64,000 nt of DNA from Fen-999 sp964530115 (lineage in GTDB: Bacteria; Pseudomonadota; Gammaproteobacteria; Burkholderiales; Rhodocyclaceae), in contig CAZGYD010000192.1 in NCBI GenBank assembly GCA_964530115.1, forward strand, positions 1-64,000. The letters run 5' to 3'. Each line of letters starts with the position of its first letter. The first letter of the stretch is position 1. The notes beneath the pieces are model-generated. The model was given only the letters and a program-made list of their open reading frames with translations. It made no database searches and was not told the DNA's origin. The position numbers and the translations under genes were made by a program. Of this stretch, positions 50,185-59,107 are shown piece after piece.

Positions 50185-52274
50185 GTCCTGGCTCCGATGA
50201 CGGTCGTGACCTTGATGGTCCGGGTTTCAGGGATCTCGGCGTTGGCGAGCACCTTCAGGGAGGGCCACGCGCGCCGCAGGAATCGGGAAAGTAGCCAGCG
50301 CAGGTTGCCCGGCACGAGCAGTACCGCCGGCAGGCCCAGCTCCTCCTGCCGCTGGGCCGCCTTCGCAGTCTCGGCGAGCAGCGCGTCGGCGAGCCCCGGC
50401 TCGATGCCCGAGGCGCTGCCGCCGGCGCCCTGAACAGCCTGGGCGAGGATCCGCTCCAGCGCCGGCTCCAGCGCCATGACCTGGATCTCCGGGCCCGAGG
50501 GGAACAGCTGCTGGACGATGGCCCGGCCCAGCGCGATGCGCACCTGGGCGGTGAGTTCGACCGGATCCTGGGTGCGCACGGCATGCTCGGCAAGCACGTC
50601 GATGATGGTGCGCATGTCGCGGATGTTGACACCGTCTTCGAGCAGGTTCTGCAGCACGCGCTGGACCGTGGTGAGCGGCAGCTGCTTGGGCACCAGATCC
50701 TCGACGAGCTTCGGATTGTCCTTGGCGATGTGGTCGAGCAGCTGCTGCGTCTCCTGCCGGCCGAGCAGCTCGGCCGCATGCGCGTGGATCAGGTGATTGA
50801 GATGCGTGGCGATCACCGTGCTGGCATCGACGACCGTGTAGCCCATCGCGTGCGCCTGATCGCGCAGCGCCGCCTCGATCCAGACCGCCGGCAGCCCGAA
50901 GGCCGGATCCTGGGTCTTCGTCCCCGGCAGGGTGCCGGTGACCCGGCCAGGATTGATCGCCAGGTACATGCCCGGATGGGCCTCGCCGCTGCCCAGCTCG
51001 ACGCCCTTGAGCGTGATCCGGTAAGCGTTCGGCTTGAGTTCGAGATTGTCGCGGATATGCACCGGCGCGGAGAGAAAGCCGACGTCGGCGGCGAACTTCT
51101 TGCGCAGGCCGCGGATGCGCTTGAGCAGTTCCCCGTCCTGGGCGCGATCGACGAGCGGGATCAGCCGGTAGCCGACCTCGAGCCCGAGGACGTCGACGGG
51201 CGTGACGTCGGCCCAGCTGGCCTCGAGCCCCTCGGCCGGCGGCTCCGCGACCGCCGGCGCGGCCGCGCGGGTGAGCGCCTCGGCGGCGCGCTTTTTGGCG
51301 AGCCACCAGGCCAGGCCGCCGATGGCGCCGGCAAGCAACAGAAAAACGAAGTTCGGCATGCCCGGAATGAGTCCCAGCACCCCGAGGATGCCGGCCGTCA
51401 GGACCATCACGGCCGGGTTGCCGAACACCTGGCCGATGAACTGGTGGCCGAGGTCGCCCTCGCCGTCGCCGACGCGCGTGACCACGAGGCCCGCCGCGGT
51501 CGAGATGATCAGCGCGGGAATCTGGGCGACGAGGCCATCGCCGATGGTCAGCAACGTGTAGTTGCGCGCGGCCATGCCCGCTTCCATGTTGTGCTGGAGG
51601 ATGCCGACCACGAGGCCGCCGAGGATGTTGATGACGAGGATAAGGATGCCGGCGATCGCGTCGCCGCGGACGAACTTCGACGCGCCGTCCATGGCCCCGT
51701 AGAAATCCGACTCGCGCGCGATTTCCGCGCGCCGGCGGCGCGCCTCGTCCTCGCCGATCAGGCCGGCGTTGAGGTCGGCATCGATGGCCATCTGCTTGCC
51801 GGGCATCGCATCGAGGGTGAAGCGCGCCGAGACCTCGGCGATCCGGCCGGCGCCCTTGGTGATGACGACGAAGTTGATGATCGTCAGGATGACGAAGACG
51901 ACGATGCCGACCGTGTAATTGCCGCCGACGAGGAAGTGGCCGAAGGCCTCGATGACCTTGCCGGCCGCGTCCGGGCCGGTATGGCCGTGGAGCAGCACCA
52001 CGCGCGTCGAGGCGACGTTGAGGCTGAGCCGCAGCAGCGTCGTCACCAGCAGCACGGTCGGAAAGATCGAGAAGTCGAGCGGCTTCTGCGCGTACATGGC
52101 GACCAGCAGCACCATGACCGCCAGCGCGATGTTGAAGGTGAAGAAGAGATCGAGCGCGAAGGTCGGCAGCGGCAGCACCATCATCGACAGGATGACGATG
52201 ATCAGCGCCGGCGCAGCGAGCGCCTTGAGGTTGCCCCGGTTGACCACGCCGGCGAGCGCGAAGCTACCGTTCAT
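50181..52274 (-). CDS. flhA: Flagellar export-gate protein FlhA
   Basis: A 697-residue gate protein with eight N-terminal TM helices (LIIVILSMMVLPLPTFALDLFFTFNIALAVMVLLVAMY onwards), the conserved LLRLSLNVASTRVVL and FTLDAMPGKQMAIDADLNAGLI (FHIPEP family loop) and a cytoplasmic ring domain (PAVWIEAALRDQAHAMGYTVVDASTVIATHLNHLI). It lies between flhB and flhF with 4-bp overlaps on both sides. Confidence 0.97.
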   Translation of the reverse strand: MNGSFALAGVVNRGNLKALAAPALIIVILSMMVLPLPTFALDLFFTFNIALAVMVLLVAMYAQKPLDFSIFPTVLLVTTLLRLSLNVASTRVVLLHGHTGPDAAGKVIEAFGHFLVGGNYTVGIVVFVILTIINFVVITKGAGRIAEVSARFTLDAMPGKQMAIDADLNAGLIGEDEARRRRAEIARESDFYGAMDGASKFVRGDAIAGILILVINILGGLVVGILQHNMEAGMAARNYTLLTIGDGLVAQIPALIISTAAGLVVTRVGDGEGDLGHQFIGQVFGNPAVMVLTAGILGVLGLIPGMPNFVFLLLAGAIGGLAWWLAKKRAAEALTRAAAPAVAEPPAEGLEASWADVTPVDVLGLEVGYRLIPLVDRAQDGELLKRIRGLRKKFAADVGFLSAPVHIRDNLELKPNAYRITLKGVELGSGEAHPGMYLAINPGRVTGTLPGTKTQDPAFGLPAVWIEAALRDQAHAMGYTVVDASTVIATHLNHLIHAHAAELLGRQETQQLLDHIAKDNPKLVEDLVPKQLPLTTVQRVLQNLLEDGVNIRDMRTIIDVLAEHAVRTQDPVELTAQVRIALGRAIVQQLFPSGPEIQVMALEPALERILAQAVQGAGGSASGIEPGLADALLAETAKAAQRQEELGLPAVLLVPGNLRWLLSRFLRRAWPSLKVLANAEIPETRTIKVTTVIGART

Positions 52275-53434
52275 GCGGCGACTCCGGCGGATTCAACGGG
52301 CTCGCCGGGGTCCATGCCGGGCGGGATGCTGAGCCGTTCCGGCGGCGACGGTGGCGTGCCGCTTCCGGCGGCGAGATATTGGTCGAGCCGATAGACGTAA
52401 GCCAGCACCTCGGCCACGGCGGTGTAGAGCGCGGCCGGGATCTGCTCGCCGATCTCGGCGTGACGGTAGAGCGCACGCGCCAGCGGCGGCGCCTCCAGCA
52501 CCGGCACCCGGTGCTCCGCCGCGAGGGAGCGGATCTTCTCGGCGACGAGATTCATGCCCTTGGCGACCACCTCGGGGGCGTTCATGCGCTCGCGGTCGTA
52601 GCGCAGCGCCACGGCGTAATGGGTCGGGTTGGTGACGACGACATCGGCCTTGGGCACCTCGGCCATCATCCGCTTGCGCGCCATCGCCCGCTGCTGGCTG
52701 CGGATGCGCGCCTTGAGCTGTGGGTCGCCCTCGAGCTCCTTGAGCTCCTGCTTGAGTTCCTGGCGCGTCATGCGCAGGCCGGCGTAGTAACGCCAGAGCT
52801 GGAAGGGCACGTCGATGGCGGCGATGACCGCCAGACCGGCCAGCAGCGCCAGCGCGGCGAAGACGAGCAGATCGGCGAAGGCCGGCAGGGCCGCATCGAC
52901 GGACTGGAGGGCGAGGCCGAAGAGCCGGTCCCGCTCGCGGCTGACGATCCAGAGAATCACGCCGGCCACGAGCAGCGCCTTGAGAATGGCCTTGACCAGC
53001 TCACCGAGGCTGTGCCACGAGGCCATCCGCTTGATGCCCTGCATCGGGTTCATGCGCGAGGCACGGGGGACGAGCGCCTTGGGCGAGAAACGCCAGCCAC
53101 CGAGGACGAAGGGCGTCGCGATCGCCGCAACCAGGGTAAGGAGGAACACCGGCGCGGCGACGAGCAGCGCTTCGCCGGACAAACTGACGAAAGACTCGAT
53201 CATCGCCTGGGGGTCGAAGGCGGCCTTGCGCTCGAAAGTCAGCCCCTGACTGACGATGCCACCGGCGCGCTGCGCCAGCCATTGTCCGAACCCCCAGAAG
53301 CCACCCACGGCGGCCGCCATGACGAGAAAGGCCATGAGCTCGCGCGATTGCGGAACCTGGCCTTCCTCGCGCGCCTTCTCCAGCCGCCGCGGTGATGGTG
53401 GTTCGGTACGTTCGAGATCGCTCTCTTCAGCCAA
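52271..53434 (-). CDS. flhB: Flagellar export-gate switch protein FlhB
   Basis: A 387-residue gate protein with four TM helices and a cytoplasmic domain cleaved at NPTH (in VTNPTHYAVALRY), which switches export specificity. I chose TTG 53434 (LAEESDLERTEPPSPRRLEKA) because GGAGG lies six bases upstream; a TTG at 53458 is also in frame but lies within the palindrome region. The family start is usually M(A)E-x-D-x-E-R-T-E-x-P, which fits. Confidence 0.93.
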   Translation of the reverse strand: MAEESDLERTEPPSPRRLEKAREEGQVPQSRELMAFLVMAAAVGGFWGFGQWLAQRAGGIVSQGLTFERKAAFDPQAMIESFVSLSGEALLVAAPVFLLTLVAAIATPFVLGGWRFSPKALVPRASRMNPMQGIKRMASWHSLGELVKAILKALLVAGVILWIVSRERDRLFGLALQSVDAALPAFADLLVFAALALLAGLAVIAAIDVPFQLWRYYAGLRMTRQELKQELKELEGDPQLKARIRSQQRAMARKRMMAEVPKADVVVTNPTHYAVALRYDRERMNAPEVVAKGMNLVAEKIRSLAAEHRVPVLEAPPLARALYRHAEIGEQIPAALYTAVAEVLAYVYRLDQYLAAGSGTPPSPPERLSIPPGMDPGEPVESAGVAA

Positions 53435-53452
53435 TGCCGGCCTCCTCCATGG

Positions 53453-53467
53453 CGGCAATTATTGCCG
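53453..53467. promoter_or_regulatory. Candidate FleR operator before flhB
   Basis: Perfect palindrome CGGCAA-TTA-TTGCCG, 18 bp upstream of the flhB start codon. It is the third perfect member of the set. A weak sigma-54-like box lies about 80 bp further upstream. Confidence 0.65.
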
Positions 53468-53538
53468 CCCCGGACGAGGACTATGGGGCGATTAAGGCAG
53501 GATTAGGCGGGCTATTCGAACGGGCGATCGTACCGATG

Positions 53539-55458
53539 TCAGGCCGCGAGGCTCGCGCCCGGAAGGAAAATCGAACGTGGCACGCCCCGGGGCGGGGCGA
53601 TGCCGGCCAAAAGCTCCTTCAGATCGAGGATCAGGACGATCTGGCCGTTCGAGAGGGTGGTCACGCCGGCGACCCCCTTCGGGCGGAAATCGTCGAGCGA
53701 CTTGATCACGGCGTCTTCCCGGCCCATGAAGCCATCAATGGCCAGAATGAAGGTGCTCTCCGAGGTCTGCATGAGCACCCCGTATTCGGGCACGCGCTCC
53801 TGCGGCCAGCCGAGCAGCCAAGAGAGCGGGTAGATCGGCATCACCTCGCCGCGGACGACCATGGTCGCGCGCCCGCCGACTTCCTGCACCTGGTTCGCCT
53901 CGACCGGCAGGATTTCCCGGACCATCGACAGGGGCACGGCGAAGGGCTGCTCGCCGAGCTGCACGAGAAGCACGGGCAGGATGGCCAGCGTCAGCGGCAG
54001 CGAAATGATGAAGGAGGTGCCCTTGCCCGCGGTCGAGCGGATCTCGATCGAGCCGTTCAGCTTCTGGATGTTGGTCTTGACGACATCCATGCCGACGCCG
54101 CGCCCGGACACGTCCGAGGCAACCTCCTTGGTCGAGAACCCGGGCAGGAAGACGAGGCCGAAGCTCTGGCGCTCGTCCATGGTATTGGCTTCCTCGTCGG
54201 TGATGAGGCCCTTTTCGACCGCCTTGGCCCGCAGCCGCTCGGGGTTCATGCCCCGCCCGTCGTCGGCGACGACGATGACGATGTGATCGCCCTCCTGGCG
54301 GGCCTCCAGGCGCACCTCGGACTTCTCCGGCTTGCCGGCGGCGAGGCGCTCCGCCGGCGTCTCGACCCCGTGATCGACGGCATTGCGGATCAGGTGGATG
54401 ATCGGATCCGAGAGATCCTCGATCATGGTCTTGTCGATCTCGGTCTCCTCACCGGAGAGGACGAGCTCGACGTCCTTGCCGAGATTGCGGGCGAGATCGC
54501 GGGCGATGCGCGGGTATTTCTGGAACAGCCGGCCGATCGGCTGCATCCGCGTCTTCATCACCGCGTTCTGCAGATCGGAGACCAAGAGGTCGAGCTGACT
54601 CACGGCCTGATCCAGGGCATGCAGCGTCTCTGTGTCGGTGCGGCCGTTGAGGATCTCGGAACGCAGCGAGTTGAGCCGGTTCTTGGTCAGGCCGATTTCG
54701 CCCGAAAGGTTCAGCACCTGGTCGAGCCGCGCGGTGTCGACGCGGATGCCGGTGTCGCGCACCCGCTCCGAGTCGCGGCGTCCGGTCGGCCCCTGGTAAC
54801 CCGGCTTGTCGGATGCCCGGCGGCCAATCGCGCGCTGGATGACCTGCTCCGGCGTCTCGCCGGAGACGTCGTGATGCATCACCGGACCACCTGGCGCATC
54901 GGCAGCCACGGGGGCCGGCGCGGCCGCTGGGGCCGCCGGGGCCGCCCCGGCGCCCGACTGCACGCCAGCGAGGGCGCGGAAGAAGCCGTCCCAGTCGGGA
55001 CCGCCCTCCGCGCCGGCCATCGCCGCCGGCGCGGCGACGGGTGCAGGCGCCGCAGAACGGGGCATTTCACCGGCGATTGCGGTCCGCAGATTCGCAAGCA
55101 GGGAGGGCGCCGCGGGCGGCGGCTGCACGCCCCGTTCGAGGTGTTCGAACATTCCGCGCACACCCGCCGTGGCGGCGAGCACGACGTCCATGACCTCACG
55201 GGTGACCTCGAGTTCGCCGTTGCGCAGCTTGTCGAAGAGGTTTTCGGTCAGATGGCAGAGCGTGACCAGCTCCGTCGCGTTGAGGAAGCCGGCCCCGCCC
55301 TTGATCGTGTGGAAGCCGCGGAAGATCTCGTGGAGCAGCGCGCGGTCGTGCGGATTCTTCTCCAGGTCGACGAGCTTGTTGTCGACCTCGGACAGCAGGT
55401 CGGTGGCCTCGACGAGGAAATCCTGCAGCAGGTCTTCCATGCCGGCAAAGTCGCTCAT
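53539..55458 (-). CDS. cheA: Chemotaxis histidine kinase CheA
   Basis: A 639-residue kinase. The P1 HPt domain has phospho-acceptor His50 (RGFHTIKGGAGFL). A long Ala/Pro linker replaces a recognisable P2. P3 (TARLDQVLNLSGEIGLTKNRL), P4 with HLIRNAVDHGVE (N-box), DDGRGMN (G1) and SGRGVGMDVVKTNI (G2), and P5 CheW-like domain (PLSMVREILPVE) follow. It phosphorylates CheY and CheB. It lies 21 bp after cheZ. Confidence 0.96.
   Translation of the reverse strand: MSDFAGMEDLLQDFLVEATDLLSEVDNKLVDLEKNPHDRALLHEIFRGFHTIKGGAGFLNATELVTLCHLTENLFDKLRNGELEVTREVMDVVLAATAGVRGMFEHLERGVQPPPAAPSLLANLRTAIAGEMPRSAAPAPVAAPAAMAGAEGGPDWDGFFRALAGVQSGAGAAPAAPAAAPAPVAADAPGGPVMHHDVSGETPEQVIQRAIGRRASDKPGYQGPTGRRDSERVRDTGIRVDTARLDQVLNLSGEIGLTKNRLNSLRSEILNGRTDTETLHALDQAVSQLDLLVSDLQNAVMKTRMQPIGRLFQKYPRIARDLARNLGKDVELVLSGEETEIDKTMIEDLSDPIIHLIRNAVDHGVETPAERLAAGKPEKSEVRLEARQEGDHIVIVVADDGRGMNPERLRAKAVEKGLITDEEANTMDERQSFGLVFLPGFSTKEVASDVSGRGVGMDVVKTNIQKLNGSIEIRSTAGKGTSFIISLPLTLAILPVLLVQLGEQPFAVPLSMVREILPVEANQVQEVGGRATMVVRGEVMPIYPLSWLLGWPQERVPEYGVLMQTSESTFILAIDGFMGREDAVIKSLDDFRPKGVAGVTTLSNGQIVLILDLKELLAGIAPPRGVPRSIFLPGASLAA
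53546..53560 (-). promoter_or_regulatory. Weak sigma-54-like box for flhB
   Basis: The minus strand reads GGGCGCG-AGCC-TCGC: GG and GC at correct spacing, three mismatches elsewhere. It overlaps the 3' end of cheA. Listed because a palindrome of the flagellar set lies just downstream. Confidence 0.3.
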
Positions 55459-55479
55459 GCCGTCCTCCCTTTCGTCTGC

Positions 55480-56310
55480 TCAGAAGCCCAGGCTTTCCAG
55501 CAGCTCATCGACCTGGGACTGCGAGGTCACCACGTCGGTGCGCCCCTCGGCCGCGACCAGCGGGCCGTTCATCAGGCCCGGCGGCACTTCGGCCCGTCGC
55601 TCGGCCGGCATCGCCTCGATCAGCAGCCTGAGCAGCTGGGTTTCCAGCCCTTCGACGATCTCCACCACCTTGCGGATGACCTGGCCCGTCAGATCCTGGA
55701 AGTCCTGCGCCAGCATGATCTCGGTCAGCTGCGCATTGGTCGCCGCGATCCGTTCGGGCGCCTGGCGGAGAAAGTCGCGCGTCTCGGCAGCGAGCGTCTT
55801 GAACTCGTCGACGGTCAGGCGGCCGGCGAACATCTGCTCCCAGCGCTCGGACATCGCCTGGCTGCGCTTCAGGAGTTCATCCTGGATCGGCCGGGCGATG
55901 TCCGTGGCATTGAGTACGCGCGAGGCCGCCTGTTCCGTCATCTGCGCGATGTAGGCAAGCCGTCGCCGCGCATCGGGGATCTGCTGGGCGCTGTCTTCCA
56001 GCTGCCGGTCGTAGCCGAGCTCGCGCAGGCTGTCGTGGAGCTGGCGCGTGAGGTGGCCCAGACGCTGGAATACGTCCTCACCCGCCCCGGCCTCCCCCGA
56101 GCCCGAGGGCTCCGGCGCGCCGGCCGCCGCCGCGCCCGATACCTGGGCCGCGACGCTGTCGAACAGCGCCTGCAGCTCATCCGAATCGCCGCCGTTGTCC
56201 TCGGGCCCCGGCATTGCGGCCGGCACGGCAGCGCCGGCGGCGATGCTGTCGAAGAGCGCCTGGAGATCCTCGGAATCGCCGGATTCCCCGAATTTGACCG
56301 GTTTCACCAT
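55480..56310 (-). CDS. cheZ: CheY-P phosphatase CheZ
   Basis: A 276-residue helical phosphatase. The catalytic region AQDFQDLTGQVIRKVVEIV (Gln in the LTGQ motif) and the C-terminal CheY-tethering helix (QVDELLESLGF) are intact. Unusually, the N-terminal tail carries two near-copies of a short motif, DLQALFDSIAA and ELQALFDSVAA (about residues 14-24 and 44-54), making it about 60 residues longer than E. coli CheZ (214). It lies 3 bp after cheY. Confidence 0.95.
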   Translation of the reverse strand: MVKPVKFGESGDSEDLQALFDSIAAGAAVPAAMPGPEDNGGDSDELQALFDSVAAQVSGAAAAGAPEPSGSGEAGAGEDVFQRLGHLTRQLHDSLRELGYDRQLEDSAQQIPDARRRLAYIAQMTEQAASRVLNATDIARPIQDELLKRSQAMSERWEQMFAGRLTVDEFKTLAAETRDFLRQAPERIAATNAQLTEIMLAQDFQDLTGQVIRKVVEIVEGLETQLLRLLIEAMPAERRAEVPPGLMNGPLVAAEGRTDVVTSQSQVDELLESLGF

Positions 56311-56313
56311 GTC

Positions 56314-56709
56314 TCACATCCCGAGCTTTTCGAAAATCTTGGTCAGTTTCTCGTTCAGCGTCGCCGCGGTGAACGGCTTGACGATATAGCCCGAAGCGCC
56401 CGCCTGGGCGGCCGCGATGATGTTTTCCTTCTTCGCTTCGGCGGTGATCATGAGCACCGGCAGCGCCTTGAGGGCCGGATCGGAGCGGATGGACTGGAGC
56501 AGCGTCAGGCCGTCCATGTTGGGCATGTTCCAGTCGGTGACGACGAAGTCGAAGCCGCCGGACTTGAGCTTCTGCAGCGCCACTGCGCCGTCCTCGGCTT
56601 CCTCGACGTTGGTGAAGCCGAGCTCCTTGAGCAGGTTGCGCACGATGCGGCGCATGGTCGAGAAGTCGTCGACGACGAGAAACTTGATCTTGGCTGGATC
56701 TGCTGGCAT
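56314..56709 (-). CDS. cheY: Chemotaxis response regulator CheY
   Basis: A 131-residue single-domain receiver with acidic pocket Asp14/15, phospho-acceptor Asp59 (FVVTDWNMPNMDGL), MITAEAKKE and IVKPFT. The sequence is very close to enteric CheY (VVDDFSTMRRIVRNLL). ATG 56709 is preferred; the frame upstream belongs to the cheV antiframe. It acts on the FliM N-terminal peptide. Confidence 0.97.
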   Translation of the reverse strand: MPADPAKIKFLVVDDFSTMRRIVRNLLKELGFTNVEEAEDGAVALQKLKSGGFDFVVTDWNMPNMDGLTLLQSIRSDPALKALPVLMITAEAKKENIIAAAQAGASGYIVKPFTAATLNEKLTKIFEKLGM

Positions 56710-56734
56710 CAGGGATGGTCTCCGCGCATCTCGG

Positions 56735-57688
56735 TCAGTTCTTGTTGAGCAAAGGTCGTATCGTCGCCGCGAGCGCCTCGGCGTCGAACTTGGCCACGTA
56801 GGCGTCGACGCCGACGCTCTTGCCCATCGCCCGGTTCGCCTCGGACGACAGCGACGAGTGCATGACGACGGGGATGCCCGCGAAGCGGGCATCGGACTTG
56901 ATGTTCCTGGTGAGGACATAGCCGTCCATCTCGGGCATCTCGGCATCGACGAGGATCAGATCGATCTCGTCCTTGAGTGGCCGGCCGAGTTGCTGGCAGT
57001 GGGTCGCCATGCCCGACAGTCTCGTCCAGGCCTCCATGCCGTTCAGGGCGTGCTTGTGCCGGACACCGAGCTTGTCGAGCACCTCGGCGATCTTCCGCCG
57101 CGCGACTGCGGAATCGTCGACGAAAAAGACATTGAACTCGTCGCCTGCCTCGACCCGGTCGATCTGGCCGACCACGGCGTCACCGAAGGTGTTGGCGAGG
57201 ATCTGCTCGACATCGACGATCGAGACCAGCTTGCCGTCCGGCAGCTCGGTGATCGCGGTGATGTAGGCGCCGAGGTCGCTGGTGACCACGGTTTCCGGCG
57301 CCTTCACCTTGTCCCAGTCGACCCGGATGATGCGGTCGACGCCATGGACGAGAAAGCCGAGCACCCGCTTGCTGTACTCGGTGACCATCATCGAGCTGCC
57401 CAGTCCGCACGGCGCGTCGGGCAGGCGCATGACCCGTGCGAGCGACAGCACCGGGATGACGTTGCCGCGCAGGCTGATCAGCCCCTCGACGCCCGCCGGC
57501 ATGTTCGGGGTCTTGGTGATCGCCGGCGTCCGGCAGACTTCCCGGACCTTGAAGACGTTGATGCCGAAGGTCTCGTGGGTGCCGAGGGAGAAGAGCAGGA
57601 TCTCCATGCGGTTCGATCCCGCGAGCTTGGTGCGGGCGTCCACACTCTCCAGCAGTGCGGTGTTGGCATAGGGCGTCGGCACATTCAT
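56735..57688 (-). CDS. cheV: CheV coupling protein 1
   Basis: A 317-residue protein with an N-terminal CheW domain (EILLFSLGTHETFGINVFKVREVCRT, VEGLISLRGNVIPVLSL) and a C-terminal receiver (FFVDDSAVARRKIAEVL, LILVDAEMPEMDGY with the phospho-acceptor Asp). CheV couples receptors to CheA and tunes adaptation. It lies 17 bp after a second cheV; the window has no cheW. Confidence 0.95.
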   Translation of the reverse strand: MNVPTPYANTALLESVDARTKLAGSNRMEILLFSLGTHETFGINVFKVREVCRTPAITKTPNMPAGVEGLISLRGNVIPVLSLARVMRLPDAPCGLGSSMMVTEYSKRVLGFLVHGVDRIIRVDWDKVKAPETVVTSDLGAYITAITELPDGKLVSIVDVEQILANTFGDAVVGQIDRVEAGDEFNVFFVDDSAVARRKIAEVLDKLGVRHKHALNGMEAWTRLSGMATHCQQLGRPLKDEIDLILVDAEMPEMDGYVLTRNIKSDARFAGIPVVMHSSLSSEANRAMGKSVGVDAYVAKFDAEALAATIRPLLNKN

Positions 57689-57705
57689 GGCTGCGCTTCC
57701 GATGT

Positions 57706-58674
57706 TCAGGCGGCGTTCGGCATCGCCCGGTCGCGGACGAGCCGGCCGAGCACCTCGGCCAGCCGCTGCGGCTCGAACTTGGGCACGTATTCGTCGATCC
57801 CGACCGAACGCCCCAGCTGCTGGTTGGACAGCGACGAGAGCGACGAATGCATCACCACCGGTATACCGGCAAAGCGGGGGTCGGACTTGATGTTCTTCGT
57901 CAGAAGGTAGCCGTCCATCTCCGGCATCTCGACATCAGTGAGCACCAGGCGCACGAGATCCCTCGCCTTGCGGCCCGTCGCTTCCGCCTGGCCGGCGATC
58001 TTCAGCAGCTCTTCCCAGGCCATGCGCCCGTTCACCGCGGCGATGCCGCGGATGCCCATGGCATCGAGGGTGCGCTGGATCTGGCTCCGGGCGATCGATG
58101 AATCGTCGGCATAGAGCACGGTTACGTCGGGACGCTCGATCGGCTGGATGCCGGCAAAGAGGAAATCGTCGTCGATGCGCGTCGTCTCGGCGAGGATGCG
58201 CTCGACGTCGAGCATCATCATCAGGCGGCCGTCGGGCAGTTCGGTCACCGCGGTGACCAGGCCGCCGAGGCGGGAGGAGACCAGCATCTCCGGCGGCACG
58301 CGCATCTGCGACCAGTCGAGGCGGAGGATGGTGTCGACGGCCTCGACGAGGAAGCCCTGCGTGTGGCCGTTGTATTCGGTCACGATCATGATCTCCCGCG
58401 GCGAATCGGGCTGGATGCCGACATACTCGGGGAGATCGACCACCGGCACGAGCACGCCGCGCAGCGACACCATGCCCTTCACGGCGGCCGGCATGTCGGG
58501 TGCCGCGGTGACCGGCGGCGTCCTCATGACCTCACGCACCTTGAAGACGTTGATGCCGAAGGTTTCACGCCGCCCGGTACGCGCATCGGTGCCGAGCGTA
58601 AAGAGCAGGATCTCGAGCTTGTTCGTGCCCGCGAGCCGCGTGCGCGCGTCGATGTTCTTCAGCAACTCGGACAT
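57706..58674 (-). CDS. cheV: CheV coupling protein 2
   Basis: A 322-residue tandem paralogue with a CheW domain (EILLFTLGTDARTGRRETFGINVFKVREVM, KGMVSLRGVLVPVVDL) and receiver (VLYADDSSIARSQIQRTL, LVLTDVEMPEMDGY). The CheW part has a short insertion (ARTGRR) absent from the first copy. ATG 58674 has GGAGG five bases upstream, so the longer frame is rejected. Confidence 0.95.
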   Translation of the reverse strand: MSELLKNIDARTRLAGTNKLEILLFTLGTDARTGRRETFGINVFKVREVMRTPPVTAAPDMPAAVKGMVSLRGVLVPVVDLPEYVGIQPDSPREIMIVTEYNGHTQGFLVEAVDTILRLDWSQMRVPPEMLVSSRLGGLVTAVTELPDGRLMMMLDVERILAETTRIDDDFLFAGIQPIERPDVTVLYADDSSIARSQIQRTLDAMGIRGIAAVNGRMAWEELLKIAGQAEATGRKARDLVRLVLTDVEMPEMDGYLLTKNIKSDPRFAGIPVVMHSSLSSLSNQQLGRSVGIDEYVPKFEPQRLAEVLGRLVRDRAMPNAA

Positions 58675-58742
58675 GATGTCCTCCCTCTCACCCGGCACGA
58701 TCGGACAAGGCGCCCGCCGTCATGGCCGCCACGTTCCCCTGC

Positions 58743-59048
58743 TCAGGCGATTGCGAACAGCTTGCCGAAATTGGCGATGTCGAGCACCTGCTTCACCGTG
58801 CCACGGGCGTTGGCGATCGACACGGCCTTGCCTGCGCCCCTGGCCTTGTCCCGGAGCATCAGCAGCATCCCCAGGGCGGAGCTGTCGAGATAATCGACCT
58901 CGGCGAGATCCACGGTCAGCTCCGTTGCTTCACTCACGCCGAGCGCCTGGTCGATGGCCTCGCGGAAGTCCCGGTGGGCATTGAAATCGAAGCGCCCCTG
59001 GAGCTTGACGGTCGTCCGTCCGCCGGCACTGGTGACATGGGTCTTCAT
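58743..59048 (-). CDS. STAS-domain protein (anti-sigma antagonist type)
   Basis: A 101-residue single STAS domain: GRTTVKLQGRFDFNAHRDFREAID and the phosphorylatable-serine motif DYLDSSALGML (Ser56/57). Such proteins switch partners upon serine phosphorylation. No kinase or phosphatase partner is in the window. HsbA of Pseudomonas is a STAS protein that binds FlgM, so a similar role with FlgM/FliA is a reasonable but untested idea. It sits in the che operon between cheV and cheB. Confidence 0.9.
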   Translation of the reverse strand: MKTHVTSAGGRTTVKLQGRFDFNAHRDFREAIDQALGVSEATELTVDLAEVDYLDSSALGMLLMLRDKARGAGKAVSIANARGTVKQVLDIANFGKLFAIA

Positions 59049-59107
59049 CGCATTCCTCCGTCATGCCGGCGCAAGACCGGCTTTTTCCTCAGTCGAGTAT
59101 ACGCTGC

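Noticed and set aside
53392..56748. An 1118-codon open frame on the plus strand over cheA-cheZ-cheY-cheV.
   Set aside because: It is the antisense mirror of conserved chemotaxis genes in high-GC DNA; its translation has no family features and is rich in Arg/Gly/His/Asp/Glu as expected for such shadows.
57706..58698. A start for the second cheV at 58698.
   Set aside because: ATG 58674 has GGAGG five bases upstream and aligns with the start of the CheV family; the extra eight codons cover that ribosome site.
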